From NCBI RefSeq assembly GCF_029868625.1, contig NZ_JARWOJ010000225.1:1-64000 (forward strand): a DNA stretch of 64,000 bases, read 5' to 3'. The notes beneath the pieces were generated by a model. That model did no database searches. It was not told the DNA's origin and was given only the letters and a program-made list of their open reading frames with translations. Positions 26,808-34,335 of the stretch are shown one piece after another. The DNA comes from Nocardia neocaledoniensis (GTDB taxonomy: Bacteria; Actinomycetota; Actinomycetes; Mycobacteriales; Mycobacteriaceae). A program made the translations under genes and the position numbers. Each line of letters opens with the position of its first letter. Positions within the stretch are counted from its first letter, which is position 1.

Positions 26808-28898
26808 ATGAGCGACACCGATGCCCTATCGCTCTCCGACGCTGTTCTTGGATTGGCTCAAACCAGCAGAGGCAAGCCATTCCCGCACACTGCGATCGAA
26901 ATCCTCGGGGGATGGCGACGTATTGCCTCCGACGCCGCGACCCTTGCTGGGAAACCAGCGCTTCCGCTCGTGGCCACCCTGATCGCCAGGGACGCACGCC
27001 CTGGCGACACTGATGCTGCTGCGGCCGTATCGGCTGTAGCCGCCGCCGTCGTCGCGACCGCCCAGCCGACGCTGTTTCGGGACTCGCTCGACGCGCTCCT
27101 GGACAGCGCTGTCATCACCCAAGTTGTCGGCACCAAGCTCGTCACAGATCTCGAAACCGTGGTCGCGGGCTTCCTTGTCCGCGAGCAACCAGAGCAACTC
27201 GCGGACCTCGTATCCGCTGACGCGCTCGAGGCGATGACTCGCCTCGTCGCCGCAGGGCACGGATCGCACTTCTCACTGCTAGCGCTGCTGCAGAAATTCA
27301 CCCGACCGACAGTCCTCCCGATGGCGCGAGCAGTGATCCGTTCGGTGAGCACCTCCGTCGATATCTGGCCGGAAGCAGACCTGTTGGTCGGCATCATCCG
27401 CGTTCTCAGCGGCCTCGACCCAGTGGACGGAGGTGACGTCACTCTGGCAGCAGAGGTCGAATCAGACGCCGCATGGGCTCTGGCGACCGCCTCCTTGCTC
27501 CGCTCCTTGCGCGCCGCGTCTGTCCAGGAGATGAGCCCTCATCTCGCAGACTCTGCCAAGTACCTTGAAATAACAGCCAACACGTATCTGAGGACCGACG
27601 CTGTCCCGATGCTCAGCGTCGTCGAAGCCCTTCGCGAACTCGTCAACGGCATCGTTTCCGGCAACGCGATGAACACGGTGACCACGGCTCCGCTTTCAGC
27701 TGACAAGCTCAGCACAATTCGCGAGCAGATCCTGCGATTCAGTATCGATTCCAGCGGCCTGGACCACTGGTACAGCGACACCAAGCGCGCCGCACTGAAC
27801 GCGTGGGCCACACTTGCCGATGACCTCGAACGGATGGGTCACCAACTCCGCAAGGACGGCTTCTATCAAGCAGAAGTAATCATACGAGACCTACTCTCCA
27901 TCTATATCAGCGCTAGGACGTTCCGCGTCGGCACTCGCTGTGCAGACATCGTCGGCGTACAGGACTTGATCCAGCCGGTTATCGACGAGGGCTTCGCCAA
28001 AAAGGCCAGCCACCTGAGCAACCTCGAAGAATACGCTTCTGGCCTCGCGTCGCGAGACCCCCACAGTCTTGACGACGATGAGCACGCTCAGCTAGAGGCC
28101 GCCCGTAGCATCATCGAGATCGCGCGACGCTTGGCAAGGGGAGGAGAAGAGTCGCGGGGAAAAGCCGGCGGCGGCCCACACACGCCGCTCCCACGCTTAC
28201 TTGGACAACTGGTGCCACTCGGTTCCAATGACGAAGGACTGCTGGCACAGATCTCGCCAGAAACACTCGCCGCTCTCGAACAGCAGCTCGACCATGTCGC
28301 CCTGGGACGGTCCCATCTCAACCTCGTGCAGCGGGAACTGCTCGACCTGCTCCGCGAGGCGCTGTCGGCGAGCCCGGACTACAAAGGCGAGGTCGTCGCG
28401 GTCGTCGACAACCTCCTGCTGCTCATCATCAATTTCGTAGCCAGCAGAACAAACTCGACAGCCCGACACTTCCCCTACCTCTTCGACCCTGCCGCGAAGG
28501 AAAACGCGATCCACGACGATCTCTACAACTACCTGGTCGGCAACCTCGGAAGTCGCGTCGAGTACGAGGTCTTCGACGTCGGCGGCGGACGAGTGGACAT
28601 CCGGTTGAAGTTCGACGACTTCGCACTCCACATCGAGATGAAGGTGGACGACTCGAAGCTCCCGATGAACGATCGAACTGCATACCTGAAGCAAGCGGCG
28701 ACCTACGAAGGAAACGACATCCGCATCGGGTTCCTCGTCGCACTGCGACATAAGGCGTTCGATCCCACCGGTCCACCCCCGCACATCAAGTCGCTGATCG
28801 GGCACACCGCATTCGATATCAAGGGCGACCCCGAGCCTCGCCACATCATCCATGTCGCCGTGCCAGGAAGCCGAATCAACCCATCCCGTTCCAGGTAG
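26808..28898 (+). CDS. Effector with C-terminal PD-(D/E)xK nuclease (696 aa)
   Basis: Third gene of the cassette, 71 bases after the ATPase, with GGGAGGAGAG seven bases before the ATG. Residues 1-570 are almost all helical and rich in Ala/Leu, without known motifs. The C-terminal 130 residues form a nuclease core: FDVGGGRVDIRLKF (D597), then FALHIEMKVDD with E610-M-K612, then YLKQAATY, i.e. D-x12-E-x-K plus the helix with a Gln-Ala-x-x-Y as in restriction-like enzymes. Such a nuclease next to an SMC-like ATPase and a winged-helix protein fits the effector of ABC-3C or Lamassu-type anti-phage or anti-plasmid systems. The long helical N-terminal part has no counterpart I can name. Confidence 0.7.
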   Translation: MSDTDALSLSDAVLGLAQTSRGKPFPHTAIEILGGWRRIASDAATLAGKPALPLVATLIARDARPGDTDAAAAVSAVAAAVVATAQPTLFRDSLDALLDSAVITQVVGTKLVTDLETVVAGFLVREQPEQLADLVSADALEAMTRLVAAGHGSHFSLLALLQKFTRPTVLPMARAVIRSVSTSVDIWPEADLLVGIIRVLSGLDPVDGGDVTLAAEVESDAAWALATASLLRSLRAASVQEMSPHLADSAKYLEITANTYLRTDAVPMLSVVEALRELVNGIVSGNAMNTVTTAPLSADKLSTIREQILRFSIDSSGLDHWYSDTKRAALNAWATLADDLERMGHQLRKDGFYQAEVIIRDLLSIYISARTFRVGTRCADIVGVQDLIQPVIDEGFAKKASHLSNLEEYASGLASRDPHSLDDDEHAQLEAARSIIEIARRLARGGEESRGKAGGGPHTPLPRLLGQLVPLGSNDEGLLAQISPETLAALEQQLDHVALGRSHLNLVQRELLDLLREALSASPDYKGEVVAVVDNLLLLIINFVASRTNSTARHFPYLFDPAAKENAIHDDLYNYLVGNLGSRVEYEVFDVGGGRVDIRLKFDDFALHIEMKVDDSKLPMNDRTAYLKQAATYEGNDIRIGFLVALRHKAFDPTGPPPHIKSLIGHTAFDIKGDPEPRHIIHVAVPGSRINPSRSR

Positions 28899-29195
28899 TC
28901 AGCAGCGAACCCCTGCAGATTGCAGTGACCAGCGGGACTGCCGGATACTGAACTGAGACGACAATCCGGCTAGCTGCGCCCACAGCGACATCATCGGAAG
29001 TCCACCTGTACAATCGGCGCCGTCAACGACGTTCCGGCATGCTAGTCTGCCGTCGGTGATCCTGCGATTTGTATTCGATCGCACTCGATCACAGATTTGT
29101 TGATCTCTGATCCACTATTCGTGTGCGAGTCCGCGCTCGCGAACGCGGGAGACCTGCCTCCCGAGCACGACAGTGAGACAGGGTAGACCACCGCG
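28899..29195. other. Intergenic, nothing seen
   Basis: About 300 bases after the nuclease gene. No hairpin with a T tract and no convincing frame. Confidence 0.35.
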
Positions 29196-29378
29196 TCAGG
29201 GCCGACACCCGATCCGAGGCTTGAGGTGCCAACGCGGAGGAACATAACCACGCAGCTTCTCGTACTCGCCGAAATCCCACACCCCACTGGGAACATCACG
29301 CCGGTACGGACAACTCACACACGGCCGCGGCGCCGGCGGTCCTATCTTGTCCACGGCGTCCGCGTCGCGAGGTTCCAC
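29196..29378 (-). pseudogene. DUF6283 gene, 5' fragment
   Basis: The frame starting at the GTG at 29378 reads VEPRDADAVDKIGPPAPRPC and on through SCPYRRDVPSGVWDFGEYEKLRGY, the Cys-rich N-terminus of DUF6283. After GYV it leaves the family: the conserved segment with further Cys/His that should follow (present in the full gene at 44714-45208) is missing. About 150 bases of this fragment are nearly identical to the corresponding part of that gene, including upstream bases, so this is a recent partial duplicate. Confidence 0.65.
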
Positions 29379-29411
29379 AACTCCTCGCTTACTACACAGC
29401 AGCCTGGCCAC

Positions 29412-29770
29412 AGACTATCCGTGACCACATCCCAACTGCCCAAGATCACGCCCTGGACGATCGAGGACGCCGACCACAGCGCCACAGTCCGACCACCATC
29501 AGTCATAGCCGAGACACCGACAGCTGACCGTCCCACCGAACAAGTAAGGTGGGCCGCCGTACAACAGCGATGTTGTGCGTAAGCCACCACCAGGCCTACA
29601 GATTTCGAATGATCCAGCCGGCATCCCCTTACATTCCCACGCTTGGTCGCGGCCGACGATCGCCGAAACTGCCGTCCACGCGCAAAGTCCGGGCGTGAGA
29701 TAGTCATCCATGCTGCCTCCTAAACCCGGGCGGCAGTGTCGGCCCATTCATCGACCAGACAGGAACACCC
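29412..29770. other. Intergenic region upstream of lsr2
   Basis: About 360 bases with no convincing gene. It must include the lsr2 promoter. The ATG of lsr2 has AGGAACACCC just upstream. Confidence 0.35.
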
Positions 29771-30118
29771 ATGGCACGCAAAGTGGTAGTCAACATTGTC
29801 GACGACATCGACGGCACCACCCCCGCTAGCGAGACGGTCACGTTCGGTATCGATGGCGCCCTCTACGAAATCGACCTCTCCGACAGCAACGCCGCCAAGC
29901 TCCGCGACAACCTGACGCAATGGGTCGCACACGCACGCAAAACCGGCCGCACAACCAAATCGACCAGCCGCAACACCGCCGCACCGGCCACACCCACCCG
30001 AAACCGCTACGACCTCACCGCGATCCGAGCCTGGGCGGCCGAAAACGGCCACAAAGTCTCCACCCGCGGCCGCATCGCCGCCGAAATCATCGACGCCTAC
30101 AACAAGGCCGTGGCCTAA
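29771..30118 (+). CDS. lsr2: Lsr2-type nucleoid-associated protein (115 aa)
   Basis: A xenogeneic silencer of the Lsr2 family that binds AT-rich DNA and bridges it, as H-NS does in proteobacteria. The N-terminal dimerisation domain reads KVVVNIVDDIDGTTPASETVTF and FGIDGALYEIDLSDSNAAKLRD. After a basic Thr/Ser-rich linker, the C-terminal DNA-binding domain shows IRAWAAENGHKVSTRGRIAAEII; the RGR core is the AT-hook-like element that inserts into the minor groove (usual Lsr2: RGR). Length is normal. It lies inside an accessory island rather than in the usual housekeeping context next to lysS/clpC, so it is probably an element-borne paralogue that silences the island or interferes with host silencing. 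Confidence 0.9.
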   Translation: MARKVVVNIVDDIDGTTPASETVTFGIDGALYEIDLSDSNAAKLRDNLTQWVAHARKTGRTTKSTSRNTAAPATPTRNRYDLTAIRAWAAENGHKVSTRGRIAAEIIDAYNKAVA

Positions 30119-30229
30119 CCAACCAACCGAACGCCTCGCCAACCCGGAACCGGTCGCCCCCGCGAAGTACCCGCCGACGCCGGCCGACAGGCCGAACGCC
30201 GACAATGGCTGCTGTGGCTGCGGCATGCG

Positions 30230-30469
30230 GTGACCACCACCCCACGCATGCTGGCGGTGTTGCTACTGCTCACCACGCCGGTCTACCTCGTCTACGCGTC
30301 GGTCTGCCACGCGTGGTGTCACTGCCGGTCGACGCACTCTGGGCGACCTTCATTTTACGCAGTATGGTTACGTCACAAGCTGCGACCATGGTGCCCGTAT
30401 TGCCGCGATTGGGACCAGGACGGAGAACGCGAACCATCGCCTGACCCGGTCACGAAGGCAGAGCTGTGA
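30230..30469 (+). CDS. Small Cys-rich membrane protein (79 aa)
   Basis: GTG start at 30230, 110 bases after lsr2. One membrane helix at about 6-25 (MLAVLLLLTTPVYLVYASV) is followed by a Cys-rich part, HAWCHCRST, and WCPYCRDWDQDG, i.e. CxC and CxxC pairs that could bind a metal. The rest is charged. No family recognised. The downstream position suggests co-transcription with lsr2; similar short CxxC proteins are often carried by actinobacterial integrative elements. There is no other in-frame start upstream with a better ribosome binding site. Confidence 0.5.
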   Translation: MTTTPRMLAVLLLLTTPVYLVYASVCHAWCHCRSTHSGRPSFYAVWLRHKLRPWCPYCRDWDQDGEREPSPDPVTKAEL

Positions 30470-30857
30470 CCCTGCCGCAGGGGCCAACTCTGTAGTTTTC
30501 TCCAACGCGCATCGTTCGATCAGCGACAGCCAGCGCCGTTGTATGGCAGGACCGGAGTCGCCGTCACGCGATAAGCAACAATGCCCGCACAGACGGTCGC
30601 GACGACAGCTTCGGCCGTTCCCCACGGACACTGGCGCCGGTGCCGCAGCCCTCGCTCTACGTGCTCGAGATCGCACCGCTGCTCGGCTGGAGCAACGGCG
30701 GACCTCGCCTCAAGGCCACCGACCGCGCTGGCGCGACACGCATGCGGCACGATCGGCACACACATCCTGTCGAACCTACGGTTACGTAGGACATGACAGC
30801 GGCTCGACCCGCGGATCGGCTTCCCCTCCAACCAATCCTCGAGTCCTCGCCCAGGTT
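30470..30857. other. No gene seen
   Basis: Nearly 390 bases of overlapping low-quality frames between the small membrane protein and the TetR remnant. Nothing recognised. Confidence 0.35.
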
Positions 30858-31215
30858 TCAGCGCAAAGTTGCCGCCGCCGCCGGGATGAACACCATCGCC
30901 CGGTCGAGGTCACCCGGTTGGGAACGGTAGGTGAGTTCGCTGACGACGCTGGCTACTGTCGCGGCCAACATGCGCGGGGCGAGATCGTCAGCGCTCCAGC
31001 CCTGTTCTTCGGCGAGTAGCTGCGCGCCTTCGCGGATCACTTTGGTGAGCCGGGCCCGACAAAAGGCCTTCGAGCTGCGGATTGGCTTGCAGCATGCGGT
31101 CGTACAGGTCGTCGAAGCTGGTGCGCGCGTCCTGCTTGCGACGCAACCACTCCTCGACGGTGTCGAGGATTCCCTGACCTGCGGGCCGTTCGTGGAGTGC
31201 CGCGGTCAGTCCCTC
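30858..31215 (-). pseudogene. TetR-family regulator, C-terminal remnant with a frameshift
   Basis: On the minus strand the bases from about 31215 read LHERPAGQGILDTVEEWLRR and FDDLYDRMLQANPQLEG, then in another frame ARLTKVIREGAQLLAEEQGW and ATVASVVSELTYR, ending at 30858. Together this is the ligand-binding half of a MftR-like TetR protein, with one frameshift near 31060. The DNA-binding N-terminus is absent; in its place comes the recombinase sequence, so the two were fused by a rearrangement at about 31215. Confidence 0.55.
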
Positions 31216-32146
31216 GACGCACGTGGAGATTCAGCGCCTGCGCTACTTGGGTTTCGATAGCTTCGAGCTTGTCGCACAGTTGAGATCGTTCGTCCTTGAG
31301 TTCGATACGGCGGTCGTTGATTTCAGAGATGAATTCGCGGTCGGTGTCGTCGAGGACTTCGAGGTTGCGGACCAGTTGTTTCATCCGGGTCTCGACGTCG
31401 GCTATCTGGGCGCAGCGCCGAAAGCTTGTGCTGTCGTTGCTCTTCGGCGCGTATGCCTGGGGTTGGTCTGCGACCAGGAGGGTGCGTCGGTAGGAGCCGA
31501 AGACATGCTGGTTTAAGAAAGTCGCCAGGTGGTCGAGAAGGTCTTGTTCGCGGATGAAGAACGATCCGCCGTTCGGGTGGCCTTCGGGGGCATAGCCCTT
31601 CTTCGGCTGGCAAGCATAGTAGGCCGCGACGCGGCGGGTCTTGCCGAACATGCGGCGGTCGCAGTGATCGCACAAACGATATGAGCGAAACCAACAGGTG
31701 CGCTTGATATCTGGGCGCACGTTAGAGTCTGCGGTAGCACGCGAGCCGCGCCGGATACTGCGGTTCTGCTGTACCTGCAGGAAGTCTTCCATGCTGACCA
31801 GCGCCTCATGGACCGGCTGGTGCGACCACACCCATTCCGAGATGTGGTTGAGCCGGTTCTTGTTGGATTTGCGCCCGTGCCGGTTCCACACCTGGTGGCC
31901 GGTGTACTTCGGGTTGGTCAGCACATCACGCACATTGGACCATGTCCAGCGCCCCCGCGCTATTGCCCGATTCACCGGCACCGGCGGCGGATTGGTCACC
32001 AGGTCGAGGTTGAGCCGATCGGCGATCTGCTGGTAGGTCAGACGCTCGATGCACCGCCACTCGTAGATGCGCCGTACCACCGGAGCTTGCGCCGGGTCCG
32101 GTTCGAGCAGCGTCTTCTTCTGGCCCTTAGCCCTTTTCGCCGGTAC
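31037..32146 (-). pseudogene. Large serine recombinase, both ends lost
   Basis: The frame from about 32146 (TLLEPDPAQAPVVRRIYEWR) to about 31220 is the middle of a large serine recombinase: the recombinase domain (LTYQQIADRLNLD, WTWSNVRDVLTNPKYTGHQV), the zinc ribbon with CDHCDRRMFGKTR and a later Cys in YYACQPKKG, and a coiled-coil segment (RMKQLVRNLEVLDDTDREFI). The N-terminal resolvase domain with the catalytic Ser is missing, and the end after about 31215 is out-of-frame TetR-remnant DNA. It cannot recombine DNA. The piece is evidence for a serine-integrase element that was lost or broken here. Confidence 0.65.
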
Positions 32147-32319
32147 CGGGTGCTGGCCTGAACCTCGGCAAGTGCTTGTCCTTCGGCTCCGTCAACAACC
32201 TCGATCTCGAACACCGCCTCCGGAGGCGGCCCCGCTTCTGGGAAGCCGGGCGACCGCGCCGGGCGAGTCTCCTCACCGACTGAGTCGTCCCTAGACCCGC
32301 CAGCGGTAGACCTGCGCGT
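32147..32319 (-). other. Fragment of a recombinase-associated small protein
   Basis: A minus-strand frame with GPPPEAVFEIEVVDGAEGQALAEVQA from a GTG at 32319 looks protein-like and breaks off where the recombinase sequence begins. Just upstream a further frame (ending at 32291) reads VDGAVSGFVSADLAVHDRDAQVYRW. Both may be remnants of small element genes that normally precede a recombinase. Neither belongs to a family I can name. Confidence 0.3.
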
Positions 32320-32811
32320 CACGATCGTGTACTGCCAGATCGGCCGAAACGAATCCCGACACGGCACCGTCGACCTTCAACACACACGTAGTGGTCAAGT
32401 CCACCGTCAAGCACCCGTCTCCGCTCGGCCCTGTCCGGTGCCGGGTCGCCGTGTGGTAGGGAATGCAGGCGCGGCCCGAGATTTGCACGGCACCTGGGCT
32501 GATCAGCAGCGCGGACGTCGCCCGCGTTTCATAGTTGGGACTGTCACCGCAGACCTGCTACCGGTGGGGCGGCAGCGGAAACGACGCCATAACCGGCCGT
32601 TGTGAAGGGCCGATCGCCGCTCGGTATTCGCCGAGCAGGGGCTCGGTAGAGTTGAATGTTGCGTGCTGAACATAGGGGGTCCTTCCGATTTACGGAGTTG
32701 CTGCACAGTACTGGCACCTCGTACCTCGAAAATTGCGTTGGACTTCCTGAGAACTTCGGGGCAAATCGGTTATGGGAAGCCTCCGGCTCACTGGTTCCGG
32801 GCCGCTTTCGC

Positions 32812-32880
32812 TAGTAGCGGGGACACGATTAATCTGCGACCTCTGGGTTATGAGCCCAGCAGACACCGTCCCGGGTACGT
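32812..32880 (-). other. Decayed tRNA-Met (CAT) remnant
   Basis: On the minus strand the anticodon arm TGGGCTCATAACCCA, the following AGAGGTCGCAG and the 3' strand TCCCCGCTACTA are those of a tRNA-Met. The T-arm is damaged (ATTAATCG where GTTCAAATCC is expected, two bases shorter), and the 5' acceptor strand pairs with the 3' strand at only about four of seven positions. So it is a pseudo-tRNA or an element-borne diverged tRNA. It stands next to the broken recombinase. Confidence 0.45.
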
Positions 32881-33200
32881 CATCCCGTATCGGTGCGTCC
32901 TATCCGCGCAGGTCAGCTGGGTAGCAGTCGTCCTCGGCGTCGGACTGATCCCACCCCGGCCGATGCGTCCCACGCTGTCGTGATGCCAAATTTGATGCCA
33001 ATCGCTCCCCCTGAAAACGGACATTTCATCACCGGTGAGCACTGATCTAACCGCTCGCGTGAGTAGCTGGCAACCTCCTTCGGTATTGCCCCCGTCATGT
33101 CGAACGCCCGGGGTTGCGGCAACCCGCCAGGTATCCGGGATTCGGCGCTGTCCGGCTGACATAGGCCCCAGGAATCCGGTGGCGCGCGGCACGACGTCGA
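32881..33200. other. No gene seen
   Basis: About 320 bases between the tRNA remnant and the 3' end of the catabolic cluster. No gene and no obvious terminator. Confidence 0.35.
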
Positions 33201-33848
33201 TCAGACCGTCAGGGTTTCGGCCACACCCATCGTCATGTGGAATCGATACGCACGCATCGACATTCGAGGCGTGGTGCCGTGCAGCCATGCCAGCGGGCCA
33301 TCCGGATCGAATTCCCAGGAACTAGCGCACGGCAGCGCACGAGCTCTCGCCTGCATGCTCGACAGCTTTGTACCGTCGCCCTCGGGTAGCGGCGGCTGGA
33401 ATGTGCGGCCGCGTAACGGTATCGGCACTGTCAGCCGCGATGCATCGGTGAAGTGGGCCCGTACGATTGGGTGTTCGCCGGCATCGCAGCCCAGTGCCGT
33501 ACGAGCCAACGGACCGCGCACGGTCTCGGTCTTGCTGAACTGTGCGAGTTCTTTCGGCACGCCCCAGATCTGCCGTCCACCAGCGACCGAGGCGGGCAGG
33601 TCTACCCAGATGTCGGAAATCGTGAAGTGATTGCGATACTCGCCCGAACCGATAACGCGGCCGACCATGAGTTCGGAGTAGACCATTGCGCTGTCCGCGG
33701 TGTAGTCGACGAAGGCGACTTGATACGTACCGGCGGGACGGGTTTCGTCGACGTCAGCGCGTACTGCGAAGCTGGCGAGCCACATGTGCCCAGTCATCCG
33801 CCACGGTGCGGGCGGATAGGTGGTCGCGTTATCGTCCGGATCGTTCAT
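33201..33848 (-). CDS. Acetoacetate decarboxylase-family protein (215 aa)
   Basis: Last gene of the minus-strand catabolic operon. It has the family core: FTISDIWVDLPASVAGGRQIWGVPKELAQF, where the Lys in GVPKE is at the place of the catalytic or substrate-binding Lys of acetoacetate decarboxylases, and MVYSELMVGRV before it. The size fits. Family members decarboxylate beta-keto acids or act on related carbonyl compounds through a Schiff base; many actinobacterial paralogues are of unknown substrate. It starts three bases after the stop of the NTF2-like gene, so the two are co-translated. In this cluster it probably handles a keto intermediate of the ketone/ester pathway. Confidence 0.75.
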   Translation of the reverse strand: MNDPDDNATTYPPAPWRMTGHMWLASFAVRADVDETRPAGTYQVAFVDYTADSAMVYSELMVGRVIGSGEYRNHFTISDIWVDLPASVAGGRQIWGVPKELAQFSKTETVRGPLARTALGCDAGEHPIVRAHFTDASRLTVPIPLRGRTFQPPLPEGDGTKLSSMQARARALPCASSWEFDPDGPLAWLHGTTPRMSMRAYRFHMTMGVAETLTV

Positions 33849-33851
33849 GGC

Positions 33852-34295
33852 TCAGACCTTGCCCGTGGCGTCGGAGATCCACGACAGGTCGCTGGTGGCA
33901 AAGCTCTCGTACCAGCCTGCGGGGGCATTGTTGGTCAGTTCGCTCATGTCCCAGTAGTCCTTCCACAGAGTGATCTTGCCGTCGTGGACCTTGTGGACCG
34001 AGACGAAGTGCAGCACTGCGATTTCGCCGCTGGCCCAAGTCCAGGTCTCGGAATGTTCGAAAAGCACGTCAGTTCCGTTGGTCAGGAGCAGGCCGGGGTG
34101 GTTGGCGTAGGCGGCGAGAGGGTCCACCGAGATGCTGAGCTTTTTTATGATGTCGTCGGGTCCGATCGCGGCGATCGTGGGCCCTGTCGGGATGTCGTAG
34201 AAGACGCAGTCGTCGGCGTAGTAGGTGCGGGCCTTTTCCCAGTCCCGGTCGGAGACCGCCTGCCACATGCCTTGCACGATTTCGGTTGGTGACAC
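33852..34295 (-). CDS. NTF2-like protein, limonene-epoxide-hydrolase type (147 aa)
   Basis: A small cone-shaped alpha+beta protein of the SnoaL/limonene-1,2-epoxide hydrolase group: VQGMWQAVSDRDWEKARTYYADDCVFYDIP at the N-terminus, then IAVLHFVSVHKVHDGKITLWKDYWDM, with Asp/Arg-like polar residues lining the cavity in the known enzymes. The GTG at 34295 with AAGGGA seven bases upstream gives a normal length; a much longer open frame runs back through the monooxygenase gene and is a shadow. Such proteins hydrolyse epoxides or isomerise small lipids. In this operon, next to a Baeyer-Villiger monooxygenase, it could act on an oxygenated terpene or steroid-like substrate. Confidence 0.7.
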   Translation of the reverse strand: MSPTEIVQGMWQAVSDRDWEKARTYYADDCVFYDIPTGPTIAAIGPDDIIKKLSISVDPLAAYANHPGLLLTNGTDVLFEHSETWTWASGEIAVLHFVSVHKVHDGKITLWKDYWDMSELTNNAPAGWYESFATSDLSWISDATGKV

Positions 34296-34335
34296 TTCAA
34301 TTCCCTTCTCGGACAACAAATGAAGATGTTCTCGA

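Noticed and set aside
23849-28898. Classifying the cassette as Wadjet (JetABCD)
   Set aside because: The ATPase is far too short for JetC, there are three genes rather than four, and the last gene has a PD-(D/E)xK core rather than the Toprim-type JetD.
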